Under the pieces are notes generated by a model. The model had not been told where the DNA came from, did not search any database, and saw nothing but the letters and a program-made list of their open reading frames with translations. 64,000 nucleotides of DNA from Flavobacteria bacterium BAL38 (GTDB taxonomy: Bacteria; Bacteroidota; Bacteroidia; Flavobacteriales; Flavobacteriaceae): NCBI GenBank assembly GCA_000169355.1, contig AAXX01000002.1, positions 434,001-498,000 on the forward strand, written 5' to 3'. The position numbers were made by a program, and so were the translations under genes. This document shows, in pieces, positions 56,775 to 64,000 of this stretch; the first letter of the stretch is position 1, and each line of letters starts with the position of its first letter.

Positions 56775-57338
56775 TTACTTCCCCGAAATAATCTCCGCTA
56801 ATAATTTCTTAGCTCGAAGCAATTTAATTTTGATGTTATTCAGTGGTTCATCAATTTGTTCAGCCATTTCTTGATACGTCATTTCTTGAAAATAACGCAT
56901 TTGAATGACTTCCTGGTAAGCAGGTTTTAATTGTTTGATATATTGTAGTAATTGGGCTAAATTTTGTTCGATAATTAACTCGTCTTCGGCAGAATTGGTA
57001 TCATCGGCAACACTGTACGCTTTATGGTTATCATCATCAGATATTTCTACAAAAAGCGAGGTTTTTTTCTTGCGTAGCATATCAATATGAACATTTTTTG
57101 CAATGGCAATTAACCAAGTATTAAACCCATATTCTGGATTGTAAGTGGCAATTTTATCAAATGCTTTTGCAAAAGTTTCAATCACAATATCGTCAGTATC
57201 GGTGTCGTTTTCGGTGCGTTTAAGCATAAAACCATATACTTCATTCCAGAAAAAATCTAATAAGAAGGTGAAAGCAACTTGGTCTCCCTTTTTTGCTTTT
57301 TCGATGTTTTCTTGAATAATAACCGAATTTACTTCCAA
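56775..57338 (-). CDS. RNA polymerase sigma factor, ECF/sigma-70 type
   Basis: A 187-residue sigma factor with regions 2 and 4. Region 2 includes DIVIETFAKAFDKIATYNPEYGFNTWLIAIAKNVHIDMLRKKK. Region 4 includes YQEVIQMRYFQEMTYQEMAEQIDEPLNNIKIKLLRAKKLL, a helix-turn-helix. No anti-sigma gene is adjacent; instead it overlaps a glycosyltransferase gene by 10 nt and is the last gene of a three-gene unit. Its regulon is unknown. Confidence 0.92.
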   Translation of the reverse strand: MEVNSVIIQENIEKAKKGDQVAFTFLLDFFWNEVYGFMLKRTENDTDTDDIVIETFAKAFDKIATYNPEYGFNTWLIAIAKNVHIDMLRKKKTSLFVEISDDDNHKAYSVADDTNSAEDELIIEQNLAQLLQYIKQLKPAYQEVIQMRYFQEMTYQEMAEQIDEPLNNIKIKLLRAKKLLAEIISGK

Positions 57339-58438
57339 TGTACAGGTTTTGAGATGAGGTTTCTAAAAAATACGCTCAGTTGGGTAAAGATAAGCACAAT
57401 TTCAATAATTGGATACCAATACATCACATCTTTTTCTTTAAGTTTTCCGGCAGCATAGCCTAAGGAAATCCAAGTGAATAAATATCTAAAAACGATAATT
57501 CCAATCACAATCATCCATTGGAACTGAAATGCTAACAAAACAATTGCTAAAACTAAAAACCAAAATTGAGTTATGAAAAACAAGCCCAATTGAAATTTAT
57601 CAAATCCTTTGTAGAATTTGGCAGTGGTTGCATGTCTTCTTTTTTGATACATCCAAGAAGAAAAAGTGGTTTTTGGTTCCGAAAAAGTAAAACTTTCTGG
57701 CGTATATAAAATTGTGGTATTTTTTTTATTTGCTGCTTGATTAATAAACAAATCATCATCGCCTGAACGTATTTTCATGTGATCCATAAAGCCACGAACA
57801 TTAAAAAATTCTTCTTTTTTGTAAGCTAAATTACGACCAACACCCATGTAAGGTTTGCCAATTTTTGCCCAAGAAAAATATTGAGTGGCGGTTAACATGG
57901 TTTCAAAACGAATGATTTTGTTTAGGAAAGAGTTTTTTACTTTTTCGTAAGCGCCATAACCTAAAACAATAGTTTTTTCTTTCGTAAACTGACTAGATAT
58001 TTGTAATAGCCAGTCGTTACCTGAAGGATAACAGTCGGCATCAGTGAATACTAAATATTCATTTTTTGCGGCTTTAATTCCTAATGTTAATGCAAATTTT
58101 TTATTACCCCAAAAGGCCTCATTGTTTTGAACTTTTACCAATTTTACATTCGCATATTGTTTTTCATACGCTTCAAAAAGTTCTAAAGTTTCATCGCTCG
58201 AAGCATCGTCAATTAAGACAATTTCATAATCGGGATAATTTTGAGTAACCAAGGTTTGAAAATATTTTTTGATATTTTCTTCTTCATTTTTAGCGCAAAC
58301 AATAATTGAAATAGGTAAGCGTTTCGGAGTTCCATCTGTTTTACTTCCAAAAGAGAATTTTCCAAAAATAAATAAATAGTAAATAAATTGAATAAACACA
58401 ATAACCGCAAATGCGATTAAAACTATTGTTAAGGCCAT
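57329..58438 (-). CDS. Membrane glycosyltransferase family 2
   Basis: A 369-residue inner-membrane GT-A glycosyltransferase. An N-terminal membrane segment (about 3-25), then the catalytic domain with SIIVCAKNEEENI, LIDDASSDET, FTDADCYPSG (DxD) and SGDDDLFINQA. The last conserved motif appears as QKRRHATT in place of QxxRW. Two to three C-terminal membrane segments follow (about 285-360). The product is unknown (polysaccharide or glycolipid). It overlaps the sigma factor gene by 10 nt and is 12 nt after a small cysteine-rich protein gene. Confidence 0.9.
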   Translation of the reverse strand: MALTIVLIAFAVIVFIQFIYYLFIFGKFSFGSKTDGTPKRLPISIIVCAKNEEENIKKYFQTLVTQNYPDYEIVLIDDASSDETLELFEAYEKQYANVKLVKVQNNEAFWGNKKFALTLGIKAAKNEYLVFTDADCYPSGNDWLLQISSQFTKEKTIVLGYGAYEKVKNSFLNKIIRFETMLTATQYFSWAKIGKPYMGVGRNLAYKKEEFFNVRGFMDHMKIRSGDDDLFINQAANKKNTTILYTPESFTFSEPKTTFSSWMYQKRRHATTAKFYKGFDKFQLGLFFITQFWFLVLAIVLLAFQFQWMIVIGIIVFRYLFTWISLGYAAGKLKEKDVMYWYPIIEIVLIFTQLSVFFRNLISKPVHWK

Positions 58439-58450
58439 AAATTGAGTAAA

Positions 58451-58654
58451 TTATGAATGCGAAGGTTCGCTGCAATCTTTCATTTCTTCCGGAGTTTTAC
58501 CACAAAACCCACAGTTTTCACCTTCTTTATTTAAAAACGGACTTTGGCTTGCGCAAGTTCCTGCAAATTTTCCGTCTTTTTTTGCCCAAATTTTAATAGC
58601 AATTCCTGCAAAAGCAAGAGCTAAAAGTACAATGGTAAGTAATATAAGTTTCAT
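58451..58654 (-). CDS. Small membrane-anchored cysteine-containing protein
   Basis: A 67-residue protein with an N-terminal hydrophobic segment (MKLILLTIVLLALAFAGIAI) and a short tail with four cysteines (GTCASQSPFLN, GENCGFCGK, KDCSE). The C-x-x-C suggests metal or disulfide chemistry outside the membrane, but no function is known. I recall it as a conserved small protein of flavobacteria. The start at 58654 was chosen because the upstream TTG at 58675 is part of a -7 box. It is first in a unit with the glycosyltransferase and sigma genes. Confidence 0.8.
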   Translation of the reverse strand: MKLILLTIVLLALAFAGIAIKIWAKKDGKFAGTCASQSPFLNKEGENCGFCGKTPEEMKDCSEPSHS

Positions 58655-58672
58655 CTTTTTTATTTTGAATTG

Positions 58673-58680
58673 CAAAATTA
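58673..58680 (-). promoter_or_regulatory. -7 box of the small protein / glycosyltransferase / sigma unit
   Basis: TAATTTTG on the minus strand, 18 nt upstream of the ATG at 58654. A TTG sits 16 nt upstream of the box, close to the consensus spacing. Confidence 0.55.
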
Positions 58681-58940
58681 ATTAAAATTCAAATAACAAA
58701 TCCCAAATTCCAAACAAATCTCAAAATTCAAATTCAAATTTTTTGGAACACAGATTTAAGAAATGGAAGAAATCTTTAAGTTGGAAAAAATTAGCACGTG
58801 TATAGAACAGATTTGCTAATGCAAAACACAGATTTAAACGGATTTCTTATGTTTGCTATGTCAAGTGAAACGCCTAGTTATGTTCAAAGTTAAGTTACTA
58901 TTGTGTCTCCTATGTTTGCTAAGTTATAGATTTTAATATT
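58681..58940. repeat. Intergenic word repeats left of the IS110-type element
   Basis: Three vocabularies follow one another: AAATTCAAATAACAAATCCCAAATTCC-like words (58681-58740), AACACAGATTTAA with near copies (58747-58760 and 58825-58840), and TATGTTTGCTATGT / TATGTTTGCTAAGT (58848 and 58911). No open reading frame with coding character is present between 58681 and 59163. The IS appears to have entered repeat-type spacer DNA. Confidence 0.55.
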
Positions 58941-59060
58941 TAAAGTCAATAATTTTACAAGTTTAAAGTGAAATAGAATGAGAGAACAAATGTGTCTAAA
59001 TAGTTCAAAGAAACATATTCTCACATAGAAATATCCTCATTCTTTTTTATCTTTTAGAGT

Positions 59061-59163
59061 CTGAACAGAATGTAAGGAATTAAGTTTAGCTTAATATCCA
59101 GAATATCCAATAAGGAGAAAAGACGAAGGAAGATTCATCACTTTATTATTTAAAATTAAAGTT
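59061..59163 (+). ncRNA. Candidate bridge RNA region of the IS110-type element
   Basis: IS110 transposases of known type use a structured bridge RNA encoded in the non-coding end next to the gene. Here the 5' non-coding DNA contains a hairpin, GGAATTAAG (59076-59084) with CTTAATATCC (59090-59099, one-base bulge), followed by AATATCCA twice. The guide loops cannot be assigned by eye, and the stretch is shorter than the 177-nt IS621 RNA. The call rests on family knowledge and position. Confidence 0.3.
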
Positions 59164-60192
59164 ATGAAGGAATTAAAACAGGTTGTTGGAATTGATGTTG
59201 CACAAAAGGAATTGGTGGTAACAATTGGAAGGTTATTAGAGGACTTATCCGTTGATTTATTTTCTTATAAGGTTTTCAAGAATAATGACAAAGGATTTTT
59301 AAGTTTGGTTGAATGGGTTGCTAAATTAGTTGAAAATCCCAAAGAAGTCCATTATGTAATGGAAGCTACGGGAGTTTATCACCAAAAGATTGCTTATTTT
59401 TTAGATACCAATCAATTGAAAGTTAGTATCGTTTTACCAAACAAAATAAGTAATTATTTTAGAACATTAGAAGTAAAAACTATTACAGACAAAACATGTT
59501 CTCAAGTAATAGCAAGATTTGGTCTAGAAAGAAAATTAGATTTATGGAAAAGACCAAAGACGGTTTACAAAAAATTACAACAATTAACTAGAGAGCGAGA
59601 TCAAATTGTAGCGGAAAGAGTAATTGTAAAAAATCAGTTACACGCAGAAAAAATAGAAGCTGAGCCCAACTTAATGACTTTAAAAAGAATAAGCGAAAGA
59701 ATGAAATTACTGAATAAACAAGAAAATGAAATTAAAAATGACATCTCTCAAATTCTGAAAAACAATGCAGAGTTGAAAAAAGAAACAGATAGAATGATGA
59801 CTATTCCAGGGATAGGAGAATTGACTGCGGTAATAATTTTAGCAGAAACAAATGGATTTGAATTGATACGTAACAAAAAACAACTAACTAGCTATGCTGG
59901 CCTTGATGTAAAAGAGAAACAATCAGGAACATCAATAAAAGGAAAGCCTAAAATATCAAAAAAAGGAAACAGAAGTATTAGAAAAGCAATGCATTTTCCT
60001 TCTTTAGTAGCTGTAAAATGGGATGAAAACTTCAAAGAATTATATGCAAGATTAGTATCAAAACATGGAATAAAAATGAAAGCATTAGTATCGATACAAA
60101 GAAAATTATTAGAAATGAGTTATGTTTTGTATAAAAATCAAACCATATACGATAAAGAATATAAAAATAGCGTGCAAACACAAATGGCTTAA
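59164..60192 (+). CDS. IS110 family transposase with altered DEDD motif
   Basis: A 342-residue IS110-type recombinase. The N-terminal RuvC-like domain has D11 (GIDVAQKEL), E67 (VMEATGVYH) and D109 (TITDK). The fourth position, normally Asp in a TDxxDA motif, is Cys112 (TDKTCSQVIA). A helical linker (about 130-205) precedes the C-terminal domain with PGIGELTAVIILAE and S254 in KQSGTSIKG, the likely nucleophile, then ISKKGNRSIRKAM. The reading frame is intact. The missing Asp may make it inactive, or may be a variant of this subgroup. It is the only transposase gene in the window. Confidence 0.9.
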   Translation: MKELKQVVGIDVAQKELVVTIGRLLEDLSVDLFSYKVFKNNDKGFLSLVEWVAKLVENPKEVHYVMEATGVYHQKIAYFLDTNQLKVSIVLPNKISNYFRTLEVKTITDKTCSQVIARFGLERKLDLWKRPKTVYKKLQQLTRERDQIVAERVIVKNQLHAEKIEAEPNLMTLKRISERMKLLNKQENEIKNDISQILKNNAELKKETDRMMTIPGIGELTAVIILAETNGFELIRNKKQLTSYAGLDVKEKQSGTSIKGKPKISKKGNRSIRKAMHFPSLVAVKWDENFKELYARLVSKHGIKMKALVSIQRKLLEMSYVLYKNQTIYDKEYKNSVQTQMA

Positions 60193-60244
60193 CACGCTAT
60201 AGAGTCTAGTTTTAAACTGACTTAAAACAAAATTATAAAAAAAT

Positions 60245-60278
60245 ATAGATTTTTGTTGTAAATCAACACAGAATCTAT
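60245..60278. other. Compound hairpin downstream of the IS110-type transposase gene
   Basis: ATAGAT (60245-60250) pairs with ATCTAT (60273-60278), and inside it TGTTG (60254-60258) pairs with CAACA (60264-60268). It lies 52 nt after the transposase stop codon. It could be a right-end structure of the element, a terminator, or part of the intergenic repeat (AACACAGA words also occur at 58747 and 58825). The gap 60193-60328 holds no gene. Confidence 0.4.
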
Positions 60279-60328
60279 GTGTTTAAAAAAAATAAATAAA
60301 TACAAAGATTTTAACTTCCATCTCCCAA

Positions 60329-61336
60329 CTAAATAATATTCACTTCCGCTTCTATTGCAATTCCGAATTTTTCTAAAATCGTTTGTTGAATATTTCTCGA
60401 AAGCGCTACAATTTCAGCTCCAGTTGCGGTTCCGTAATTCACCAAAACCAAGGCTTGGTTTTTATGAACTCCAGCATCGCCAAAACGTTTTCCTTTAAAA
60501 CCAGCTTGTTCAATTAACCAACCCGCAGGAACTTTTACTTCGGTTTCTGAAACTACATAATGCGGCATTTCTGGGTGAAGTGCTTTTGCTTTTTCGTAAG
60601 CTTCTTTTTCGATGATAGGATTTTTAAAGAAACTTCCGCTATTACCTAATTCTTTCGGGTCAGGTAATTTGCTTTGACGAATGGCAATTACAGCGTTGCT
60701 AACGTCTTTTAACGTTGGGTTTTCAATTCCGTTTTGTTTTAATTCGGTTTCAATGGCTCCGTAAGTGGTGGAAACTTTATGATTTCTCTTCGTTAATTTA
60801 AAACTGACAGAAGTTATGATGTATTGATTTTTTAATTCGTTTTTGAAAATACTTTCACGATATTCGAATTTACATTGCGCATTGGTAAACGTTTCGATTT
60901 CTAATGTTTTCAGGTTTAAAGCTTCACAAGAAAACATAGTGTCTTTGATTTCTACTCCATAAGCTCCAATATTTTGAATTGGAGTTGTACCCACATTTCC
61001 TGGAATCAACGATAAATTCTCAATTCCGCCGAAATTTTGGTCAATGCACCAAAGTACAAATTCATGCCAGTTTTCACCAGCTTGTGCTTTTACAACTGCA
61101 AAATCATCGTTTTCTTCAACAATTTCTCTTCCCTTTAAATTTATGTGAACGACTAATTTTTGAATATCCTGCGTTAAAAGCATATTGCTTCCACCACCTA
61201 AAATAAAAATATCGTCGTTTTCTGTTAACACTTCTTTTAATTCTGCAATCGAACTTACCGAAACAAATTGTTTGGCTTTTGCTTCAATTCCGAAAGTGTT
61301 ATAATTTTTTAAAGAGAAATTAGTTTGAATATTCAT
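60329..61336 (-). CDS. murB: UDP-N-acetylmuramate dehydrogenase
   Basis: A 335-residue FAD enzyme that reduces UDP-GlcNAc-enolpyruvate to UDP-MurNAc in peptidoglycan synthesis. NYNTFGIEAKAK opens the FAD domain, and FILGGGSNMLL binds the cofactor. IPGNVGTTPIQNIGAYGVEIKD and the proton-donating serine in LGNSGSFFKNP are clear, placing it in the type I group with the Tyr-containing insertion (FEYRESIFK). The start at 61336 (MNIQTNFSLKNY) matches the family. A consensus promoter lies upstream. Confidence 0.97.
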   Translation of the reverse strand: MNIQTNFSLKNYNTFGIEAKAKQFVSVSSIAELKEVLTENDDIFILGGGSNMLLTQDIQKLVVHINLKGREIVEENDDFAVVKAQAGENWHEFVLWCIDQNFGGIENLSLIPGNVGTTPIQNIGAYGVEIKDTMFSCEALNLKTLEIETFTNAQCKFEYRESIFKNELKNQYIITSVSFKLTKRNHKVSTTYGAIETELKQNGIENPTLKDVSNAVIAIRQSKLPDPKELGNSGSFFKNPIIEKEAYEKAKALHPEMPHYVVSETEVKVPAGWLIEQAGFKGKRFGDAGVHKNQALVLVNYGTATGAEIVALSRNIQQTILEKFGIAIEAEVNII

Positions 61337-61353
61337 CGTGGAATAATTTTTTT

Positions 61354-61383
61354 CAAATGTAACGTATATAGTAGAAATTCCAA
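61354..61383 (-). promoter_or_regulatory. Consensus promoter of murB
   Basis: On the minus strand: TTG at 61383-61381, a 19-nt spacer, and TACATTTG at 61361-61354, 17 nt before the ATG. One of the best consensus matches in the window. Confidence 0.8.
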
Positions 61384-61484
61384 AAATAAACACAAATTTC
61401 AAGAATCAAATCTATCTTAACTATTTAAAGTAAAATGACTTTTTAAGAACAAAGAAGAACTAATGTGACTATTTATTTAAAAAA

Positions 61485-61506
61485 CTTCCAGCTTCCATCA
61501 TCCAGC
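61485..61506. repeat. CTTCCAGCTTCCATCATC word repeat between recF and murB
   Basis: The 14-mer CAGCTTCCATCATC (61489-61502) is identical to 14986-14999 upstream of lipB, and ACTTCCATCTCCCAAC at 60314-60329 is a degenerate relative next to murB. Non-coding. Confidence 0.6.
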
Positions 61507-61507
61507 A

Positions 61508-62587
61508 CTAAATGGAAAATATTTTATACGATTGATGGGTTTCTTTAATAATCAACTCCGTACGTTTAGCATGCGTGTCCGAAATAAAAATTTGTCCAAA
61601 AACGGCATCATTCACCATAGTTACAATTTTTTGAACTCGGGTTTCATCTAATTTATCAAAAATATCATCAAATAGTAAAATAGGTAATTCACCACTTTGT
61701 TTTTTCATGAATTCAAATTGGGCTAGTTTCAAGGCAATTAAAAAAGACTTCTGTTGGCCTTGTGATCCAAATTTCTTAATTGGGTACCCTTCAATTTCAA
61801 AAATTAAGTCGTCTTTATGAATTCCGGCACTAGTGTATTGAATAATTCGATCTTTTTGAAGTGATTCTTCTAAAAGTAGGAGTAAGTTTTTTTTAAATAA
61901 TTGGCTTTCGTATTTTAAAGCCACTTTTTCGTTTCCACCCGAAATATTGGTGTGATGTTTTTCGAAAATTGGAATAAAATCGGAAAGAAACTGTTTTCTC
62001 TTCTCAAAAATTAATTGACCTGAATGACTTAGTTGTTCATTGTAGATAGAAAGGTTATCTGCATCAAAAGTTTGATTCAATGCAAAATACTTTAATAAGG
62101 CATTTCTTTGAGCTACTATTTTTTGATACTGAATTAGCAATTGCAAATACGAATTGTCTAATGTAGCAATTACGCTATCAATAAATTTTCTTCTTGTTTC
62201 GCTTCCTTCAACAATTAAATCAGAATCAGATGGAGAGATAATTACTAGAGGAATTAATCCTAAATGTTCAGAAAGTTTATCATATATCTTTCCATTTCTT
62301 TTAATGGTTTTTTTTTGTCCTTTTTTTAAACTACAAACAATTTTTTCTTCTTTATTGTTTTTTTCTAGTAAAGCGTCAATAACAAAAAACTCTTCACCAT
62401 GTCGGATATTTTGAATAGCTAAAGGATTAAAATAACTTTTACCATATGCCAAATGGTAAATTGCATCTAGGATATTCGTTTTTCCAACCCCGTTTTTACC
62501 TACAAAACAATTAATTTTAGCATCAAATTCAAATTCAATTTGTGCTAAATTCTTGTAATTAAGTAACGATAACTGTTTTAAAAACAC
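61508..62587 (-). CDS. recF: DNA replication and repair protein RecF
   Basis: A 359-residue SMC-like ATPase that helps load RecA at gaps. Walker A is [14 protein letters not shown], the signature region is [19 protein letters not shown], and Walker B is [14 protein letters not shown]. The start codon appears to be GTG at 62587: [14 protein letters not shown] matches the family N-terminus exactly and no ATG precedes it. recF is not next to dnaA/dnaN, as is common in Bacteroidota. Confidence 0.96.
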   Translation of the reverse strand: MFLKQLSLLNYKNLAQIEFEFDAKINCFVGKNGVGKTNILDAIYHLAYGKSYFNPLAIQNIRHGEEFFVIDALLEKNNKEEKIVCSLKKGQKKTIKRNGKIYDKLSEHLGLIPLVIISPSDSDLIVEGSETRRKFIDSVIATLDNSYLQLLIQYQKIVAQRNALLKYFALNQTFDADNLSIYNEQLSHSGQLIFEKRKQFLSDFIPIFEKHHTNISGGNEKVALKYESQLFKKNLLLLLEESLQKDRIIQYTSAGIHKDDLIFEIEGYPIKKFGSQGQQKSFLIALKLAQFEFMKKQSGELPILLFDDIFDKLDETRVQKIVTMVNDAVFGQIFISDTHAKRTELIIKETHQSYKIFSI

Positions 62588-62629
62588 AATAAATAAGGGT
62601 TATTTTGTGGATAAAAATATGACTTTTTG

Positions 62630-62637
62630 CAAAAGTA
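62630..62637 (-). promoter_or_regulatory. -7 box of recF
   Basis: TACTTTTG on the minus strand, 42 nt upstream of the GTG start. The divergent gene at 62723 has its own box at 62693. Confidence 0.5.
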
Positions 62638-62692
62638 AATTGAATTTGTTAAAAATATATACTAAAATGGTTTTTAATTTTAATAAAAATTA

Positions 62693-62700
62693 TATTTTTG
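62693..62700 (+). promoter_or_regulatory. -7 box of the TPR membrane protein / ribH unit
   Basis: TATTTTTG, a full consensus match, 22 nt before the ATG at 62723. No TTG at the expected -33 distance was seen. Confidence 0.55.
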
Positions 62701-62722
62701 CACCTCATTAAATTTAAATTAA

Positions 62723-63502
62723 ATGGCAACATATAACAAAAGAGGTTACAAAGCTCCAAAACCAGAAGAGGCTAAAGTTGAAAATGAATTTGAAGAAGTA
62801 GTAGATGTTCAAGATAGTACTACAGCTGAGGTTTTTGATGCATTAGACGAAAAAGCTTCAAGAACTGAGGAGTGGGTAGCTAAAAATCAAAAAGTATTAT
62901 TGGCTATTGTAGGTGCTATTGCTTTAGGAACTTTAGGATATTTATTATACAATCGTTTTATTGTTGAACCAAAAGAAGAAAAAGCAGCTAACGAAATTTT
63001 TCAAGCACAACAATATTTTCAACAAGCGGTTGATGCTACAGAGAAAAACGATTCATTATATAATTTAGCACTTAAAGGTGGTGAAGGTAAATTAGGATTT
63101 ATTGGAGTTGCTGAGCAATATGCTGGAACATCAGCAGGAAACCTTGCAAATTACCATGCAGGTATGGCTTATTTAAACTTAGGTGATTTTAAAAGTGCTA
63201 TTACTTATTTAGAAAAATTTAAATCGAATGATGCCATTTTAAATCCTTTAGCACTTGGTGCAATTGGAGATGCTTTAGCAGAAACAAATAAAATTGATGA
63301 CGCTATTGTTTATTACAAAAAAGCGGCAGAAGCAAATAATAATGATTTTACTACACCAAGATTTTTATTAAAAGCAGCTCAATTGTCTTTAGCAGCTGGT
63401 AAAAAAGCGGAAGCGCATGCATTATTTGTTGAGATTAAAGAAAAATTTGAAACTTCTAAAGAAGGTTTAAATATTGATGCTTTCATTGCAATGACAGAAT
63501 AA
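62723..63502 (+). CDS. YfgM-like TPR membrane protein
   Basis: A 259-residue protein with an acidic N-terminal cytoplasmic part, one membrane segment (about 58-77, VLLAIVGAIALGTLGYLL) and a periplasmic helical region with TPR-like repeats (GNLANYHAGMAYLNLGDFKSAITYLEKF; AIGDALAETNKIDDAIVYYKKA). This matches the architecture of YfgM, which links the Sec translocon to periplasmic chaperones in E. coli. It is 2 nt upstream of ribH, a pairing I recall from other flavobacteria. Confidence 0.85.
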   Translation: MATYNKRGYKAPKPEEAKVENEFEEVVDVQDSTTAEVFDALDEKASRTEEWVAKNQKVLLAIVGAIALGTLGYLLYNRFIVEPKEEKAANEIFQAQQYFQQAVDATEKNDSLYNLALKGGEGKLGFIGVAEQYAGTSAGNLANYHAGMAYLNLGDFKSAITYLEKFKSNDAILNPLALGAIGDALAETNKIDDAIVYYKKAAEANNNDFTTPRFLLKAAQLSLAAGKKAEAHALFVEIKEKFETSKEGLNIDAFIAMTE

Positions 63503-63504
63503 TA

Positions 63505-63993
63505 ATGGCAACAGAAAATAAAAATTTATCCAATTACGATAAAAACACAATCCCAAACGCGAAAGATTTTCGGTTTGGGATTGTTGTTTCTGAATGGAAT
63601 GAGCAAGTAACAGAAGGTTTATATAATGGGGCATTTTCTGCATTAACCGATTGTGGGGCATTGCCAGAAAATATAATCCGTTGGAATGTGCCAGGAAGTT
63701 TCGAATTGATTTTTGGTGCTAGACAAATGCATGAAAAACAAGAAGTAGATGCTGTAATTGTTATTGGTTGTGTAATTAAGGGTGAAACCATGCATTTCGA
63801 GTTTGTTTGTGAAGGTGTAACGCAAGGAATGAAAGATTTAAATCTTTTGTATGATGTGCCAACCATCTTTTGTTTGTTAACAGATAATAACATGCAACAA
63901 TCTATTGATAGAAGCGGTGGAAAACATGGAAATAAAGGTGTTGAAGCAGCAATTGCAGCTATTAAAATGGTAGATTTAAACAGAAAATCATAA
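63505..63993 (+). CDS. ribH: 6,7-dimethyl-8-ribityllumazine synthase
   Basis: A 162-residue enzyme of riboflavin synthesis that condenses the ribityl-pyrimidine with dihydroxybutanone phosphate. FGIVVSEWNEQVTEGLYNGA, VPGSFELIFGA and VIVIGCVIKGETMHFEFVCEGVTQG are family motifs, including the catalytic histidine (GETMHFE). It ends NRKS 7 nt before the window edge. Co-transcribed with the TPR protein gene. Confidence 0.97.
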   Translation: MATENKNLSNYDKNTIPNAKDFRFGIVVSEWNEQVTEGLYNGAFSALTDCGALPENIIRWNVPGSFELIFGARQMHEKQEVDAVIVIGCVIKGETMHFEFVCEGVTQGMKDLNLLYDVPTIFCLLTDNNMQQSIDRSGGKHGNKGVEAAIAAIKMVDLNRKS

Positions 63994-64000
63994 TTTTTTT

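Larger units (their letters stand above)
59055..60207 (+). mobile_element. IS110-type insertion sequence (approximate limits)
   Basis: The transposase gene at 59164-60192 defines the element. Its limits are uncertain because IS110 elements usually lack terminal inverted repeats. TAGAGTCT occurs at 59055-59062 and again at 60200-60207, bracketing the gene, and is a candidate for the recombination cores (CT dinucleotide, as in IS621). That would give an element of about 1.15 kb with about 100 nt of non-coding DNA on the left. If the left end lies further upstream the element is larger. Confidence 0.4.

Noticed and set aside
63534..63893. A 119-codon open frame antisense to ribH
   Set aside because: Lies entirely within an unambiguous ribH gene and shows no family features.

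Overview
The window looks like a chromosomal segment of a Flavobacterium-like member of the Bacteroidota (family Flavobacteriaceae). The DNA is AT-rich. It encodes two cargo proteins of the type IX secretion system (T9SS), a SusC/SusD pair and a Porin_10-type protein. Promoters follow the Bacteroidota pattern (TTG, 17-20 nt, TAnnTTTG). Almost no gene has a Shine-Dalgarno sequence; the clear exception is rpsU, as known for this phylum. Most of the window is ordinary core genome, and the only mobile gene seen is one IS110-type transposase.

Layout. 1-7.5 kb: two divergent T9SS-exported surface proteins. 7.5-10.6 kb: a PLP-dependent deaminase-like gene, a glucosaminidase-LysM lipoprotein and hemL, nearly overlapping. 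10.6-13.1 kb: three secreted proteins of unclear function on the minus strand. 13.2-16.5 kb: lysS, lipB, rnhB. 16.7-22.3 kb: a three-gene outer-membrane uptake operon (SusC, SusD, lipoprotein) without enzymes or a regulator nearby. 22.4-31.2 kb: Porin_10 protein, cystathionine-beta-synthase-like enzyme, DUF2851, PspC, alanine/glycine symporter, helix-hairpin-helix protein, acyl-CoA dehydrogenase. 31.2-46.6 kb: the translation/transcription block rpsU, Xer-type recombinase, hpf, tRNA-Thr/Tyr/Thr, tuf, tRNA-Trp, secE, nusG, rplKAJL, rpoB, rpoC, DUF3467. 46.6-58.7 kb: GNAT, rluF, zinc-ribbon-like coiled coil, Nif3, lpxK, purine nucleoside phosphorylase, a hybrid histidine kinase, gap, lipA, an ECF sigma factor with a glycosyltransferase. 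58.7-60.3 kb: an IS110-type element in repeat-rich DNA. 60.3-64 kb: murB, recF, a TPR membrane protein, ribH.

The most interesting signals lie outside the genes. (1) Several promoters are nested in the terminator of the preceding gene, so the hairpin can form only in read-through RNA. (2) Intergenic spacers are filled with short degenerate 'word' repeats, one of them a hairpin between rpoB and rpoC and also between lipB and rnhB. (3) The IS110 transposase has cysteine where the fourth catalytic aspartate is expected, and its 5' non-coding end carries a hairpin that could belong to a bridge RNA. (4) Protein-level oddities include a zinc-ribbon family protein without zinc cysteines and a purine nucleoside phosphorylase with Asp in place of the purine-reading Asn.

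All assignments come from reading the sequence and recalling families; no database search was run.
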